A stretch of 64,000 nucleotides of DNA from Eubacterium sp. Lineage in GTDB: Bacteria > Bacillota > Clostridia > Lachnospirales > Lachnospiraceae. Both the position numbers and the translations under genes were made by a program. Where the stretch lies: the NCBI GenBank assembly GCA_017475235.1, contig JAFVGA010000021.1, forward strand, positions 24,858-88,857. The letters run 5' to 3'. Positions 9,529 to 18,547 of the stretch are shown here, piece by piece (position 1 is the first letter of the stretch; each line of letters opens with the position of its first letter). The notes under the pieces were generated by a model that ran no database searches, had not been told where the DNA came from, and was given only the letters and a program-made list of their open reading frames with translations.

Positions 9529-10926
9529 ATGGAAAAGACAATGGAGAAAATAGTAGCACTATGTAAGAGCAGAGGATTTATTTATCCAGGTTCAGAGATT
9601 TACGGTGGACTTGCAAACTCATGGGACTACGGAAATCTTGGCGTAGAGCTAAAGAACAATGTGAAGAAAGCTTGGTGGAAGAAATTTATCCAAGAGAATA
9701 AATATAATGTGGGCGTGGATTGTGCAATTTTGATGAACCCACAGACTTGGGTTGCTTCAGGACACTTGGGAAGTTTCTCAGATCCACTTATGGACTGTAA
9801 GGAATGTCACGCAAGATTTAGAGCAGACCAGTTGATTGAAGACTATATGGAAGAAAACGGCATTACTCCAGAGAAAGGACTTGATGGCTGGACTCACGAG
9901 GAAATGGCATCTTATATAGAAGAAAACGATATTGTTTGTCCAACATGTGGAAAGAAAAACTTCACGGACATCAGAGAGTTTAACCTTATGTTTAAAACTT
10001 TCCAGGGTGTTACAGAAGAAGCAGCAGATACACTTTATATGAGACCTGAAACAGCGCAAGGTATCTTTGTAAACTTCGCAAATGTTCAGAGAACTTCTCG
10101 TAAGAAGATTCCATTTGGAATTGGACAGATTGGTAAATCATTCAGAAACGAAATTACACCTGGTAACTTTATCTTTAGAACAAGAGAGTTTGAGCAGATG
10201 GAACTTGAGTTCTTCTGTGAACCAGGAACTGATTTGGAGTGGTTTGAGTACTGGAGAGGCTTCTGTAGAGATTGGTTGTTAGAACTTGGAATTAAAGAAG
10301 ATGAGATGAGACTTCGCGACCACGACAAAGAAGAACTTTCATTCTACTCAAATGCCACAACAGATATTGAGTTTCTATTCCCATTTGGTTGGGGAGAACT
10401 TTGGGGAATTGCTGATAGAACAGACTATGACTTAAACAGACATATCGAAACTTCCGGCAAAGACCTAACATACTTCGACGATGAAAAGCACGAGAGATAT
10501 GTTCCATATGTAATTGAACCATCACTTGGTGCGGATCGTGTGTTACTAGCGTTCCTTTGCGCAGCATACGATGAAGAAAATATTGGAACAGAGGAAAAAC
10601 CGGACGTGCGTACAGTAATGCATTTCCATCCAGCTCTCGCACCAGTGAAAGTAGGTGTGCTTCCTCTTTCTAAGAAGTTGAACGAGGGCGCTACCAAAGT
10701 CTTCGACGAACTCTCAAAATATTACAACTGCGAGTACGATGACAGAGGAGCAATCGGTAAACGTTACCGTCGTCAGGATGAGATTGGAACTCCATTCTGT
10801 ATTACATATGACTTCGACTCGGAAGAGGATGGAGCAGTGACAGTTCGTGATCGTGACTCAATGGAGCAGGAGCGAATTAAGATAGAAGATTTAAAAGACT
10901 ATTTGGATAAAAAATTAGCATATTGA
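9529..10926 (+). CDS. glyQS: Glycine--tRNA ligase, dimeric (alpha2) type
   Basis: The 465-residue class II synthetase matches the single-chain alpha2 enzyme of Firmicutes and eukaryotes. It shows the N-terminal [20 protein letters not shown] segment, motif 2 ([21 protein letters not shown]) and motif 3 near [16 protein letters not shown]-terminal anticodon-binding domain begins near [10 protein letters not shown]. An insert carries two CxxC pairs (CKECH and CPTCGK). It charges tRNA-Gly with glycine; a tRNA-Gly gene lies in the same window at 46996-47067. GGAGAG upstream supports the ATG at 9529. The 60 bp upstream is too short for a T-box leader, and none was seen. Confidence 0.96.
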   Translation: MEKTMEKIVALCKSRGFIYPGSEIYGGLANSWDYGNLGVELKNNVKKAWWKKFIQENKYNVGVDCAILMNPQTWVASGHLGSFSDPLMDCKECHARFRADQLIEDYMEENGITPEKGLDGWTHEEMASYIEENDIVCPTCGKKNFTDIREFNLMFKTFQGVTEEAADTLYMRPETAQGIFVNFANVQRTSRKKIPFGIGQIGKSFRNEITPGNFIFRTREFEQMELEFFCEPGTDLEWFEYWRGFCRDWLLELGIKEDEMRLRDHDKEELSFYSNATTDIEFLFPFGWGELWGIADRTDYDLNRHIETSGKDLTYFDDEKHERYVPYVIEPSLGADRVLLAFLCAAYDEENIGTEEKPDVRTVMHFHPALAPVKVGVLPLSKKLNEGATKVFDELSKYYNCEYDDRGAIGKRYRRQDEIGTPFCITYDFDSEEDGAVTVRDRDSMEQERIKIEDLKDYLDKKLAY

Positions 10927-11021
10927 TAAAAATTTGAATTACAGATTGATTTTTTATGTTAATATAGTATAATTCCCGTGGAAACAAAGAAGAGTAGAAG
11001 AATTTTTAAGAGGCAATGATT

Positions 11022-12461
11022 ATGAAAAAAATAATTAGCAAAGTATTAGTTGTAGCAATGTTATTTAGTTTGCTCTGTTTTTATCAGGCAAGCCCTAATA
11101 AGGTTGCAAAAATATACGCCGACCAAAAAGAAGAGGTAGCTGGACAAGTGAAATCTGGTGAAACTGAGGCTCAGATTACTACAGAAGAAGTTACTACAGA
11201 AGCCCCAACAGAAGCCCCAACCACTGTGCCAGAAACTACCACAGCTGTAGTAAAGATAACTCCAGCCAAAGTGACAAATCTTAAAGTTTCAGACGTTAAG
11301 AATGCATCACTTAGGGTTAGTTGGAAGAAGGCTAAAAATGCTACAGAGTATTGGGTATACCGCTCAAAAGAAGGAAAGAAAAAGATGTCTAAGTACTCAA
11401 AGTACAAGACTTTGAAGAAGGCATCATTTATCGATAGCGGTTTATCACAGGGTACTGTTTATAAGTACAAGGTTATTGCTGTAAGAAAGGCTGACGGATA
11501 TACAACAAAGAGTGGTGGCAGAGAAGTTACTGCTATGACAGATATAGATCCAGTTAAGACTTTCAAGGCTAAGGCAGCAAGCAAGAGTATCAAACTTACA
11601 TACAAGAAAAACAGCAAAGCTACAAAGTATTATATTTATAGAGCCAGTGAAAAGAACCCTACTTTCAAGAAGATAAAAACTATGAAAAAGAGCAAATCTT
11701 CTTATACAGATAAAAAGGTTAAATCTGGCCAGGTTTATACTTATAAGATAGTTACTTACAGAAAGAAATATGGCAAAAAATCTTATAGTCTTCCAAAGTT
11801 TACTTCAGCCATGACAGCACTTTCGGCTCCATCTGGTTTGAAGTCAAGTGAGAGTGCACACAAAATAACTCTTAAATGGAAAAGAGTAAATAATTCTGAA
11901 AAGTATGAAGTATACAAAGGCAATAAGTTTGTTAAAACTACTTCAAAACTAAAATATACATTTAAAGGACTAAAGAAACGTCACACATATAAGTTTAAGG
12001 TCCGTGCAGTACGTAAGTATAAGGGCAAGACTTATAAGAGTGCTTTTGCTCAAATCACTGCATCTACAAACTTAGGTTTGAAGGGTACTTGGATTGAGAT
12101 TAATATCAAAACACAGACCCTAAAAATGTATGTAAATAATAAACTATATGTTAAGACACCTATCGTTTCAGGTAACGTTGGTGACAGACATACTAGCAAG
12201 GGTACACATAGTGTAATAGAAAAGACAGCTCACAGACAATTGAAGGGTTCATACCATGGCCAGTCATGGGATGTAACAGTCAACTACTGGTTGAAGTTCA
12301 CTAGTGATTCTCAAGGTATCCACGATAGTGTATGGCGTTCGGCATATGGCGGAAACATTTACAAGACAAACGGTTCTCACGGATGTGTTAATACACCACT
12401 TGGTGCAATGAGAAAAATATTCAAGAAGGCACATGTGGGTACGCCAGTAATTGTTTACTAA
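11022..12461 (+). CDS. Secreted L,D-transpeptidase with fibronectin-like repeats
   Basis: The protein (about 479 residues) has a signal peptide, then a Thr/Pro/Glu-rich linker (TTEAPTEAPTTVPETTT). Three fibronectin type III-like, very lysine- and tyrosine-rich domains follow (about residues 85-345). The C-terminal YkuD domain carries the catalytic motif HGCVN near residue 452, with an upstream histidine in GIHDSVW. YkuD enzymes make 3-3 peptidoglycan cross-links or attach proteins to the wall using an active-site cysteine. The start at 11022 (MKKIISK) is preferred over 11016 because AAGAGG lies eight bases upstream of it. A promoter-like TATAAT at 10968-10973 with TTGATT upstream precedes the gene. 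A strong bidirectional terminator follows. Confidence 0.9.
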   Translation: MKKIISKVLVVAMLFSLLCFYQASPNKVAKIYADQKEEVAGQVKSGETEAQITTEEVTTEAPTEAPTTVPETTTAVVKITPAKVTNLKVSDVKNASLRVSWKKAKNATEYWVYRSKEGKKKMSKYSKYKTLKKASFIDSGLSQGTVYKYKVIAVRKADGYTTKSGGREVTAMTDIDPVKTFKAKAASKSIKLTYKKNSKATKYYIYRASEKNPTFKKIKTMKKSKSSYTDKKVKSGQVYTYKIVTYRKKYGKKSYSLPKFTSAMTALSAPSGLKSSESAHKITLKWKRVNNSEKYEVYKGNKFVKTTSKLKYTFKGLKKRHTYKFKVRAVRKYKGKTYKSAFAQITASTNLGLKGTWIEINIKTQTLKMYVNNKLYVKTPIVSGNVGDRHTSKGTHSVIEKTAHRQLKGSYHGQSWDVTVNYWLKFTSDSQGIHDSVWRSAYGGNIYKTNGSHGCVNTPLGAMRKIFKKAHVGTPVIVY

Positions 12462-12472
12462 AAAAGACAAAT

Positions 12473-12506
12473 AAAAAGTGTTGTCAGAAATGACAACACT
12501 TTTTTT
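12473..12506. terminator. Bidirectional intrinsic terminator
   Basis: The stem AAAAAGTGTTGTCA / TGACAACACTTTTT encloses a GAAA tetraloop, with T runs on both strands. It separates the rightward transpeptidase gene from the leftward two-component genes. Confidence 0.9.
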
Positions 12507-12528
12507 ATACTCAAATTTAATTGAAAGC

Positions 12529-13335
12529 TTATTCTTCGTCATCTACAAATGATGTCAAACTGCCGGCAGTATATTCGGCCCAACTATAATCTATCATATA
12601 GTCTCCGTTAAAAGAGTTGATGGCTGTAGCATCTCCATCTAACATTCTATAGTAGTCACAGTCTAACATATCTTTTTTGATGGCAATTTGCCTGTGATCT
12701 CGAATCAAGGCATCTTCCATTCCGATTTCACCTAAAGTACCTTTTAGATCACTGATAAGGTTTCTGACACGTTGTCCAGTGGCAACTGTATCCGTGTCAT
12801 CTTCCCACAATGCAAAAGCAATCTCCTCTGATGTGCATAATGCACCCTCGCGGTCCACTAGGAAAGCTAGCATCTCTTTTGTCTGTTTTCTCTGGAAGGC
12901 TAGTGGTCTCTCATTATAGAATACTTCGAAATGTCCAAAGCATTTGACTTCTAATTTGTTTTTATCCGGTTTGTGTAGATCAGGTATATTTTCGAGTTCA
13001 TTTCGCAAATCCTTCATAGTTATAGGCTTTAAAAGATAGCCGTTAGCTCTAACTTTAAAAGCATCTACCGCATATTCGGAGTGTGATGTTACAAAAATGA
13101 TACGAGTACTAGGAGCCATTTTCCTAATCTTCATTGCAAGCTTGATTCCAGACATTTCTGGCATTTCTATATCGCAAAAAACAACATCAGGAATTAACTC
13201 TCTTTTTTTTATAGTTTTTAATACATCATTGGGAATGCTAAATGTCTCAATAGTAGCATCAGGCTCTAATTTATTTAACAAACGCTTAGCAGTTTTAAGT
13301 TGTAATTCTTCATCGTCTACTACAAAAAATATCAT
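12529..13335 (-). CDS. Response regulator with winged-helix (SARP/OmpR-like) output domain
   Basis: The 268-residue protein has a receiver domain (residues 1-120) with the acidic pair in VVDDEE, phospho-acceptor Asp in DVVFCDIEMPEMSG, conserved TSHSE and the K of LLKPI. The C-terminal part (about 130-265) starts KCFGHFEVFYNERPL and runs into a winged helix like those of SARP/BTAD-type regulators (KQTKEMLAFLVDREGALCTSEEIAFALWED). It is not a LytTR domain, although the partner kinase is LytS/YesM-like. The histidine kinase gene lies two bases upstream in the same transcript. Targets are unknown; neighbouring cell-surface genes are candidates. Confidence 0.9.
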   Translation of the reverse strand: MIFFVVDDEELQLKTAKRLLNKLEPDATIETFSIPNDVLKTIKKRELIPDVVFCDIEMPEMSGIKLAMKIRKMAPSTRIIFVTSHSEYAVDAFKVRANGYLLKPITMKDLRNELENIPDLHKPDKNKLEVKCFGHFEVFYNERPLAFQRKQTKEMLAFLVDREGALCTSEEIAFALWEDDTDTVATGQRVRNLISDLKGTLGEIGMEDALIRDHRQIAIKKDMLDCDYYRMLDGDATAINSFNGDYMIDYSWAEYTAGSLTSFVDDEE

Positions 13336-13337
13336 GT

Positions 13338-14591
13338 CTATGCTCCTTTAGGGAATATTAGAGTAGCAGTAGTGCCTTCTCCTAATTTAGAATCAATTAT
13401 TAAATCGCCGTTTTCGGCTAGGTCTAGTCTTTCGCAAACATTTTTTATTCCTATATGCCCGTTAGTTGTTTCTTTTTCAACATCCTCTGGCACGAATCCA
13501 GGGCCGTTATCAACGATTTTTATTTCGTATCGGTCTGGGTACTCTTTGGAACTTATAGTAACATGACCCTGTTTATCTGTTCTTTTTCGCGCTCCATGGG
13601 CAACAGCATTTTCAACTATTGGCTGAATAGAAAAAACGGGAACCTTGAAATCTATACTTTCCAAATCATATGTAACTTTTAGACTATCTCCAAAGCGCAA
13701 CTGTTGGAGTTCTAAATATCTTTTAATGTTTTCCATTTCCTCTGAAAAACTAATCATTCTTTCTTTGCTTAATGAGTCTAAATTATAACGCAAAAATTGT
13801 GAAAAATCAGTGAGTGCATGATCACCAGCTTCTACATCTTCTTCATACAATTCTCTTATTACTGAAAGACTATTAAATAGGAAGTGAGGTTTGATTTGAC
13901 TTACCATTATTTCGTAATCTTTGTGTTTTATTTCATCGTCTATTCTCATCTGAGAAAACTCATTAAAGTGAATGAATAGGAAAGGCATAGATATTGCTAG
14001 TACTAAGTATGCTGTTCTAATATCAGATGACGTGAATTCTTGTAGAATAATACCTAGTACTATGAAAATCATAATAGCATATAGTGATGTTCTATTGCGT
14101 TTTCTAAAATCTTTGCTGTATATAACAAAGCCTGTAATAAAGAGAATTATTAGCACGGAATAAAATACCATATAAATAGGGTAGAGTGGTCCATGTGAGT
14201 ATCGATTGAATTCATCGATTTTAATCATACCACCAGTGAATGCAGTTACTATTTGGAAAATAGTATTAACTGCCAAAAGTGAGGCTACAGTATATGTGAA
14301 AGCCTTTATCTTACGTGTTTGAGCGATTACAACTATAGCAGCACAAGGAGTGAGAATATAATCACCTGTTTTTACTGCTTGAAGCATCCAAGAAGGGAAA
14401 TTGAGATTTCCACTTAAGAATACACCTGTCCACTCACACAGTGAAGAAACACCAATGATAAAATAAACAATGTAGAATAATCTTTTGTTTTGTTTGTCTA
14501 GACGGTCGTTCTCTTGAACTAAAACAGTCATAACTAAAAGAGTTAACCAAGTAATAAAAATTATAACTGAATAATAACTAAGTTCAGGCAT
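13338..14591 (-). CDS. Membrane sensor histidine kinase (LytS/YesM-type HisKA_7TM-like)
   Basis: The protein is 417 residues from the ATG at 14591, chosen because GGAGG lies 7-11 bases upstream; a longer in-frame start at 14648 lacks one. The first 215 residues form about six to seven membrane helices with little extracellular sequence. The H-box is QIKPHFLFNSLSVIREL, as in LytS/YesM kinases. The HATPase domain shows the N-box NAVAHGARKRTD and the G-box DNGPGF, with GHIGIKNVCERL. It would autophosphorylate on the H-box histidine and pass phosphate to the regulator encoded directly downstream. The ligand cannot be inferred. Confidence 0.92.
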   Translation of the reverse strand: MPELSYYSVIIFITWLTLLVMTVLVQENDRLDKQNKRLFYIVYFIIGVSSLCEWTGVFLSGNLNFPSWMLQAVKTGDYILTPCAAIVVIAQTRKIKAFTYTVASLLAVNTIFQIVTAFTGGMIKIDEFNRYSHGPLYPIYMVFYSVLIILFITGFVIYSKDFRKRNRTSLYAIMIFIVLGIILQEFTSSDIRTAYLVLAISMPFLFIHFNEFSQMRIDDEIKHKDYEIMVSQIKPHFLFNSLSVIRELYEEDVEAGDHALTDFSQFLRYNLDSLSKERMISFSEEMENIKRYLELQQLRFGDSLKVTYDLESIDFKVPVFSIQPIVENAVAHGARKRTDKQGHVTISSKEYPDRYEIKIVDNGPGFVPEDVEKETTNGHIGIKNVCERLDLAENGDLIIDSKLGEGTTATLIFPKGA

Positions 14592-14669
14592 AATCCTACC
14601 TCCTATTTCATTCCGTACTCTATCTAAATAGTATTTTAACACAGCCATATAAACTTTTCAAAAAACTCA

Positions 14670-14697
14670 TTGAAAAAAAGATACACTGTGTTATAAT
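14670..14697 (+). promoter_or_regulatory. ppdK promoter
   Basis: TTGAAA (14670-14675), 16-bp spacer, TATAAT (14692-14697). It gives a leader of about 130 nt before ppdK. Confidence 0.7.
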
Positions 14698-14711
14698 CAT
14701 TATGCTGTGTG

Positions 14712-14725
14712 TGAAAGCGCTACTT
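14712..14725 (+). promoter_or_regulatory. Possible CcpA (cre-like) half-conserved site
   Basis: TGAAAGCGCT at 14712-14721 matches the first ten positions of the cre consensus, while the last positions diverge. It sits just downstream of the predicted ppdK start site, a usual position for CcpA control. The GCGC also pairs with GCGC at 14731-14734, so an RNA hairpin is an alternative reading. Confidence 0.3.
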
Positions 14726-14762
14726 TTTGTGCGCTAAAATACACATAAAACTATGGATTTTT

Positions 14763-14792
14763 GGGATGTTTTGATACATTTCAAAACGTTCC
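14763..14792 (+). promoter_or_regulatory. 12-bp hairpin in the ppdK leader
   Basis: GGGATGTTTTGA (14763-14774) pairs with TCAAAACGTTCC (14781-14792) around a TACATT loop, with two G-T wobbles. The T-rich run begins 15 bases later, so it is not a classic terminator. It may stabilise the mRNA or act in regulation. Confidence 0.4.
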
Positions 14793-14832
14793 ATTTCATA
14801 CAAATTTTTTATAATTTTAGGAGGAAAAACAA

Positions 14833-17460
14833 ATGGCAAACAAATGGGTATACCTTTTTAGTGAAGGTAATGCTGACATGCGTGAGTTACTTGGCGGTAA
14901 AGGTGCTAACCTTGCTGAGATGACAAATATTGGTCTTCCAGTGCCTCAAGGATTCACAATCACAACAGAAGCTTGTACTCAGTATTATGAGGACGGCAGA
15001 AAGATTAACGATGAAATTCAGGGACAGATCAACGATTATATCGTAAAGATGGAGGAAATCACTGGCAAGAAGTTCGGTGATGCAGAGAATCCACTTCTTG
15101 TATCTGTTCGTTCAGGTGCTAGAGCATCTATGCCAGGTATGATGGACACTATTCTTAACTTAGGTCTTAACGAGACAGTTGTTAACACAATCGCTGAACA
15201 GTCTGGAAACCCTAGATGGGCTTGGGACTGCTACAGAAGATTTATCCAGATGTACTCTGACGTAGTTATGGAAGTTGGTAAGAAGTACTTTGAAGAACTT
15301 ATCGACGAAATGAAAGAAGCTAGAGGCGTTGAGCAGGACGTAGATTTGACTGCAGATGACCTTAAAGAACTAGCAAATCAGTTTAAGGCTGAATATAAAA
15401 ACAAGATTGGCGAAGACTTCCCAGATGATCCTAAGGAACAGTTGATGGGAGCTATCATGGCCGTATTTAGATCATGGGATAACCCACGTGCTAACGTATA
15501 CCGTCGTGATAATGATATCCCTTACTCATGGGGAACAGCTGTAAACGTACAGTCTATGGCTTTCGGTAACATGGGTGATGACTGTGGTACTGGTGTTGCA
15601 TTTACTCGTGACCCTGCTACAGGTGACAAAGGACTATTTGGTGAGTTCTTGACAAACGCTCAGGGTGAGGACGTTGTTGCTGGTGTTCGTACACCAATGC
15701 ACATTTCAGAAATGGAAGAGAAGTTCCCTGAAGCATTTGCAGAGTTTTCTAAAGTATGTAAGACTTTGGAAGATCACTACAGAGATATGCAGGATATGGA
15801 GTTCACTGTTGAGCACGGTAAACTATATATGCTACAGACTCGTAATGGTAAGAGAACTGCACAGGCAGCACTTAAGATTGCTTGTGATTTAGTAGATGAA
15901 GGCATGAGAACTGAGGAAGAAGCAGTTGCTATGATCGATCCTAGAAACCTAGATACACTTCTTCACCCACAGTTTGATGCTCAGGCTATCAAAGAAACAG
16001 AACCAGTTGGTAGCGCACTTGGAGCTTCTCCAGGAGCTGCTTGCGGTAAAATCGTATTCACAGCTGACGATGCTGTAGAATGGGATGCTAAGGGCGAGAA
16101 AGTTGTTCTTGTTCGTCTTGAGACTTCACCAGAAGATATTACTGGTATGAAAGTTGCTCAGGGTATCTTGACAGTTCGTGGTGGTATGACATCACACGCT
16201 GCCGTTGTTGCTCGTGGTATGGGTACATGTTGTGTATCTGGCTGTGGCGACATCGACATGGACGAAGAAAACAAACAGTTCACACTAGCTGGTAAGACAT
16301 ATAAAGAGGGAGACTACATCTCAATCGACGGTTCAACTGGTAAGATTTATGATGGTGTTATCCCTACAGTTGATGCATCTATCGCAGGTGAGTTTGGTAG
16401 AATCATGGCTTGGGCTGATGATTTCAGAACACTTAACGTTCGTACAAACGCTGATACACCAGAAGATGCTAAGAGAGCTAGAGAACTTGGTGCTGAAGGT
16501 ATCGGTCTTTGCCGTACAGAGCACATGTTCTTTGAAGAAGACAGAATTGCTGCATTTAGAGAGATGATCTGTGCAGACACTGTTGAAGAGAGAGAAGCTG
16601 CATTAGAGAAGATTCTTCCATATCAGCAGAGCGACTTCGAAGCTTTATATGAAGCACTAGAGGGACATCCAGTAACAATCAGATTCCTAGATCCACCTCT
16701 ACACGAGTTTGTTCCTACAGAGGAAGAAGATATTAAGAAATTAGCAGATGCTCAAGGAAAGAGCGTTGAAGAAATAGAAGCTATCATTACTTCACTTCAT
16801 GAGTTCAACCCAATGATGGGACACAGAGGACTTCGTCTTGCTGTAACATACCCAGAGATTGCTAAGATGCAGACAAAGGCTGTTATCAGAGCTGCAATCA
16901 ACGTTCAGAAGAATCACGTAAATTGGGAAGTTAAACCTGAAATCATGATTCCACTATCATGTGATTCTAAGGAATTGAAGTTTGTGAAGGATATGGTAGT
17001 AGAAGTAGCTGATGCTGAAATTGAAAAAGCAGGCGTAGCACTTAAGTATGAAGTTGGTACTATGATTGAAATCCCAAGAGCTGCACTTACAGCTGACGAG
17101 ATTGCTAAGCAGGCAGAATTCTTCTGCTTCGGTACTAACGACCTTACACAGATGACATATGGATTCTCAAGAGACGATGCTGGTAAGTTCTTAGATGCTT
17201 ACTATGACGCAAAGATCTTCGAGAATGACCCATTTGCTAAGCTAGATCAAGATGGTGTTGGAAAACTTATGGAAATGGCTATTCAACTAGGTAAGAAAGC
17301 AAATCCAAACCTACACCTAGGTATCTGTGGTGAGCACGGTGGTGACCCATCATCAGTAGAGTTCTGTCATAAGATTGGACTAGACTATGTATCATGTTCA
17401 CCATTTAGAGTTCCAATTGCTAGACTTGCAGCAGCTCAGGCAGCTATCGCAAGTAAGTAA
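14833..17460 (+). CDS. ppdK: Pyruvate, phosphate dikinase
   Basis: The 875-residue protein is full length for PPDK. The order is the N-terminal nucleotide-binding domain (LLGGKGANLAEMT, VRSGARASMPGMMDTILNLG), the swivelling phosphohistidine domain with GGMTSHAAVVARGMG (catalytic His near residue 454), and the C-terminal PEP/pyruvate TIM barrel (FGTNDLTQMTYGFSRDD, LGICGEHGGDP). It interconverts pyruvate + ATP + Pi with PEP + AMP + PPi, a main glycolytic or gluconeogenic link in many anaerobic Clostridia. AGGAGG precedes the start. Codon use looks highly expressed. It is monocistronic, with its own promoter and terminator. Confidence 0.98.
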   Translation: MANKWVYLFSEGNADMRELLGGKGANLAEMTNIGLPVPQGFTITTEACTQYYEDGRKINDEIQGQINDYIVKMEEITGKKFGDAENPLLVSVRSGARASMPGMMDTILNLGLNETVVNTIAEQSGNPRWAWDCYRRFIQMYSDVVMEVGKKYFEELIDEMKEARGVEQDVDLTADDLKELANQFKAEYKNKIGEDFPDDPKEQLMGAIMAVFRSWDNPRANVYRRDNDIPYSWGTAVNVQSMAFGNMGDDCGTGVAFTRDPATGDKGLFGEFLTNAQGEDVVAGVRTPMHISEMEEKFPEAFAEFSKVCKTLEDHYRDMQDMEFTVEHGKLYMLQTRNGKRTAQAALKIACDLVDEGMRTEEEAVAMIDPRNLDTLLHPQFDAQAIKETEPVGSALGASPGAACGKIVFTADDAVEWDAKGEKVVLVRLETSPEDITGMKVAQGILTVRGGMTSHAAVVARGMGTCCVSGCGDIDMDEENKQFTLAGKTYKEGDYISIDGSTGKIYDGVIPTVDASIAGEFGRIMAWADDFRTLNVRTNADTPEDAKRARELGAEGIGLCRTEHMFFEEDRIAAFREMICADTVEEREAALEKILPYQQSDFEALYEALEGHPVTIRFLDPPLHEFVPTEEEDIKKLADAQGKSVEEIEAIITSLHEFNPMMGHRGLRLAVTYPEIAKMQTKAVIRAAINVQKNHVNWEVKPEIMIPLSCDSKELKFVKDMVVEVADAEIEKAGVALKYEVGTMIEIPRAALTADEIAKQAEFFCFGTNDLTQMTYGFSRDDAGKFLDAYYDAKIFENDPFAKLDQDGVGKLMEMAIQLGKKANPNLHLGICGEHGGDPSSVEFCHKIGLDYVSCSPFRVPIARLAAAQAAIASK

Positions 17461-17484
17461 TTAGGTCTAAAATAATAAAAAATG

Positions 17485-17517
17485 AGGAGGTATTCGAAAG
17501 AATATCTCCTTTTTTTA
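17485..17517 (+). terminator. Terminator after ppdK
   Basis: An 11-bp stem, AGGAGGTATTC / GAATATCTCCT (one G-T), with a GAAA loop is followed by eight T. Confidence 0.9.
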
Positions 17518-17660
17518 CTTTTAATATTGGGTGAATACTGATAGAATAAGGATAGTAGTCAGTACGGTTTAAATATTGATGATTTTTTGTAGAACATAAT
17601 TATGTTTTTTGAAAAAGTACTATAATTAACTTAAGGTATTTGATAAAGGAGAGAACGGAT

Positions 17661-18242
17661 ATGAAAAAGTATTTAAAAATAGCGTCTATTGTTATGGCAT
17701 TTGTTATGATAATCACATCAGTAGCTTTTATTAACACTACAACTGAAGCTAAGAGCAAAGTTAAGGTTACGGTTAAGGGTGCGAAGAAGAACATGACATT
17801 TAACATTGGTGATAAAGCTACTTATAAAGTTAAAGTGAAAGCTAAGAAAGGGAAAACAGCATTCACTGTTAAGTCTTCAAACAAAAAAGTTGTAAAAGTA
17901 AAGAAAAAAGGCAAAAAAATTACAATTATTGCTTTGAAGAAGGGTACTGCAAAGGTAATTGTCAGAGCAAAGAAGAATAAAAAGAAAAAATTTGTAATAA
18001 ATATCAAGGTTGTAGATCCTACAAAACCTGAAAAACCAACAAATCCAGTAGAGACTACAGTGGCACCAGTTGAAACTACTCAAGCTCCTGTAGAGCCAAC
18101 TACAGTAGCGCCAGTAGATCCAACTACTCAAGCACCTACAGTTGAGCCTACTACTAAAAAACAGATGGAGACTGAGAATTCAGCAGGCGGGTATGATGAT
18201 GGAGACGGCAGTAATATTGAAGATTTGTTCCCAAAACCTTGA
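17661..18242 (+). CDS. Secreted protein with lysine-rich Ig-like (BIG2-like) domain and Thr/Pro tail
   Basis: The 193-residue protein has a signal peptide (MKKYLKIASIVMAFVMIITS..., cleavage near TEAKS). One lysine-rich beta-sandwich of about 90 residues follows, with the bacterial Ig-like pattern (SSNKKVVKVKKKGKKITIIA, then KKGTAKVIVRAKK). The low-complexity tail of VETTxAPVEPTT repeats ends in an acidic tip. No sortase signal is present. It is probably a wall-associated or secreted binding protein held by charge. The start at 17661 is set by AAGGAG ten bases upstream; a longer start at 17640 lacks one. It is monocistronic. Confidence 0.85.
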   Translation: MKKYLKIASIVMAFVMIITSVAFINTTTEAKSKVKVTVKGAKKNMTFNIGDKATYKVKVKAKKGKTAFTVKSSNKKVVKVKKKGKKITIIALKKGTAKVIVRAKKNKKKKFVINIKVVDPTKPEKPTNPVETTVAPVETTQAPVEPTTVAPVDPTTQAPTVEPTTKKQMETENSAGGYDDGDGSNIEDLFPKP

Positions 18243-18268
18243 TAAACAAATATCTTAATGTAGAGTTG

Positions 18269-18303
18269 AAAAGGGAGATATTCTTACGAATACTCCCTTT
18301 TTT
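18269..18303 (+). terminator. Terminator after the Ig-like protein gene
   Basis: AAGGGAGnnATTC pairs with GAATnnTCCCTT around a short TTAC loop, followed by TTTTTT. Confidence 0.85.
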
Positions 18304-18547
18304 GTAAATAAAGATGAGAAATAGTAAAAAAGTAAGAAAAACTCCAGATTTTTGTCAAAAATAGGGATTACTTAATATTATTAAGAATTTGATAAATGTG
18401 TGAAAATTGTTACGTTTATGAACGGTATATGGTATATTATTATGTTGTAAGAGTATGATATTTTATAAGTTCAAACGTTGTAACAGGCAAAGACTATGGT
18501 TTAGTCTTTGTTAGGCTACTTTATAAATAGAGTAGAAGGTGAGGATT
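18304..18547 (+). promoter_or_regulatory. 244-bp intergenic region with 5'-leader hairpin
   Basis: This region is AT-rich, with a poorly matched promoter near 18410-18440 (TATATTATTATG). A clear hairpin lies at 18488-18510, CAAAGACTA / TAGTCTTTG with a five-base loop. The hairpin lies in the likely 5' leader of the next gene and has no T-tract. No known riboswitch pattern was recognised. Confidence 0.4.

Noticed and set aside
10292-10697. Overlapping reverse ORFs opposite glyQS
   Set aside because: Shadows of a strongly conserved gene, without ribosome sites or family features.
18411-18540. Cyclic-di-GMP riboswitch before the DUF6273 protein
   Set aside because: A GGCAAAG-like stretch is present but the conserved paired helices and tetraloop/receptor are not.
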